Below are positions 63,361 through 64,000 of a DNA stretch of 64,000 nt, one piece after another (within the stretch, counting starts at the first letter, position 1; each line of letters opens with the position of its first letter). Below the pieces are notes generated by a model, which was not told the DNA's origin, did no database searches, and saw only the letters and a list, made by a program, of their open reading frames with translations. Position numbers and translations under genes: made by a program. The stretch is from an uncultured Crocinitomix sp. (GTDB taxonomy: Bacteria > Bacteroidota > Bacteroidia > Flavobacteriales_D > Crocinitomicaceae). Where the stretch lies: assembly GCA_937136425.1 (NCBI GenBank), contig CAKZON010000020.1, forward strand, positions 1 through 64,000, given 5' to 3'.

Positions 63361-64000
63361 CTAAACAGCTATTTCTTCAAAAATTTGATCGTAAAACTCG
63401 TTTATTGGTTTAACGCAAGATTCTTCAGAATAGTATTCAAGGAATGGTGTTGTTGACGCTTCAATTGCTTTTGTAACATCTGCATCAATAGTTTCACTTC
63501 CCTGAATTACTCCATCAGAAACTTGAATTGCTTTTTTAGTTAATGTCACGAAATCAACATCTTTTAAATCGTCAATATCCGCTTCATCAAAGCCATCAAA
63601 TTTAAGCTTTTCGTGGAAGTTGGAATCCCAATTTTTGTTAAAACCATTGTCATAAACAGAATAAACCACTTTTGCATCTGCAAAATGAGGATCATTTTGA
63701 TATAATTTTTTGATGTATAACGGAGTTAATGCCGTCATCCAACCATGACAATGAATAATGTCTGGTTTCCATCCTAGTTTCTTAACAGTTTCTAAAACAC
63801 CTCTTACAAAGAACATTGCTCTTTCGTCATTGTCTTCAAAGTATTCTCCTTCATCATCACTAACTGTTGCCTTACGTGTGAAAAAATCCTCGTTATCAAT
63901 AAAATAAACCTGAATTTTTGCTTGTGGTACTGAGGCCACTTTTATGATTAATGGATGATCCACGTCATTAATGATGAGGTTCATTCCTGATAAACGAATT
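63361..64000 (-). CDS. Glycogen/starch synthase-like protein (N-terminal half, partial)
   Basis: The reading frame continues upstream to the window edge (...IRLSG before MNLIINDVDHPLI), so the 5' end is missing and the visible 213 codons are the C-terminal part. The sequence matches the flavobacterial glycogen-synthase-like protein of about 270 residues (IKVASVPQAKIQVYFIDNEDFF, then PDIIHCHGWMTALTPLYIKK), which has only the N-terminal Rossmann half of a GT5 enzyme and lacks the second half with the ADP-glucose site. It ends 3 bases before the DUF4270 gene and is probably the first or second gene of the glmS operon. Confidence 0.85.
   Translation of the reverse strand, partial: IRLSGMNLIINDVDHPLIIKVASVPQAKIQVYFIDNEDFFTRKATVSDDEGEYFEDNDERAMFFVRGVLETVKKLGWKPDIIHCHGWMTALTPLYIKKLYQNDPHFADAKVVYSVYDNGFNKNWDSNFHEKLKFDGFDEADIDDLKDVDFVTLTKKAIQVSDGVIQGSETIDADVTKAIEASTTPFLEYYSEESCVKPINEFYDQIFEEIAV

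Noticed and set aside
1-64000. tRNA or rRNA genes
   Set aside because: No cloverleaf-like arms with a TTC-arm consensus or conserved rRNA segments were recognised in the intergenic gaps; this was a visual scan, and a covariance-model search would be decisive.

Overview
The window is an AT-rich stretch of chromosome from a member of the Bacteroidota, most likely a marine Flavobacteriales bacterium. Several things point there: at least five proteins with type IX secretion (T9SS) C-terminal sorting domains, many short lipoproteins, start codons without clear Shine-Dalgarno sequences, promoter boxes matching the Bacteroidota consensus TAnnTTTG, and a glycogen-synthase-like / DUF4270 / glmS operon of the kind known from flavobacteria. 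The family or genus cannot be fixed from this sequence. No rRNA, tRNA, CRISPR array, prophage or insertion sequence was found; the region reads as ordinary core and accessory chromosome.

Layout, left half. 1-2040: a heptamer repeat, a TatD-type DNase and a type I asparaginase. 2214-5689: an ExbB-like/ExbD proton-channel cluster with a four-helix membrane protein and three ExbD proteins, two of them enlarged paralogues. 5762-9671: a lipoprotein, a bestrophin-family channel, a gamma-carbonic anhydrase and an AarF/UbiB-type kinase. 9784-15543: secreted T9SS cargo, a lipoprotein and a second bestrophin. 15672-23025: a sodium:solute symporter, a CAP-domain protein with an OmpA-like region, and a large AsmA-like protein. 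23026-23332: an intergenic region with a REP-like palindromic repeat. 23333-28780: a VWA-domain protein, a four-repeat OAA-family lectin and small envelope proteins. 28857-34762: asparaginyl-tRNA synthetase, an ArsC/Spx-like protein, a DMT permease, a biotin carrier protein and a membrane patatin-like protein.

Layout, right half. 34759-38680: minus-strand genes, including an OmpA protein with reversed domain order, a CTP-synthase-like glutaminase domain lacking its catalytic residues, and two small unknown proteins. 38913-44922: a saccharopine dehydrogenase-like protein, Nfu, an LD-carboxypeptidase, a SUKH protein and small proteins. 45044-48085: a polytopic GT-C-like membrane protein convergent with a GT2 dolichol-phosphate-mannose-synthase-like enzyme. 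48951-55705: uridine kinase, a very large NtrY-like histidine kinase, a cation:proton antiporter and an AraC-type membrane regulator, all on one strand. 55788-60081: T9SS cargo, a membrane TPR/LuxR-type regulator, a rhomboid protease and a beta-barrel protein. 60124-64000: glmS, DUF4270 lipoprotein and a glycogen-synthase-like protein cut by the window edge.

Functionally the window is dominated by envelope biology: energised inner-membrane complexes, ion and bicarbonate channels, lipoproteins, outer-membrane barrels, surface cargo and precursors for glycan synthesis. No obvious new defence or biosynthetic system stands out. The best leads are the bestrophin/carbonic-anhydrase neighbourhood, the enlarged ExbD pair, the dead glutaminase-like protein and an intrinsic terminator with no visible upstream gene.
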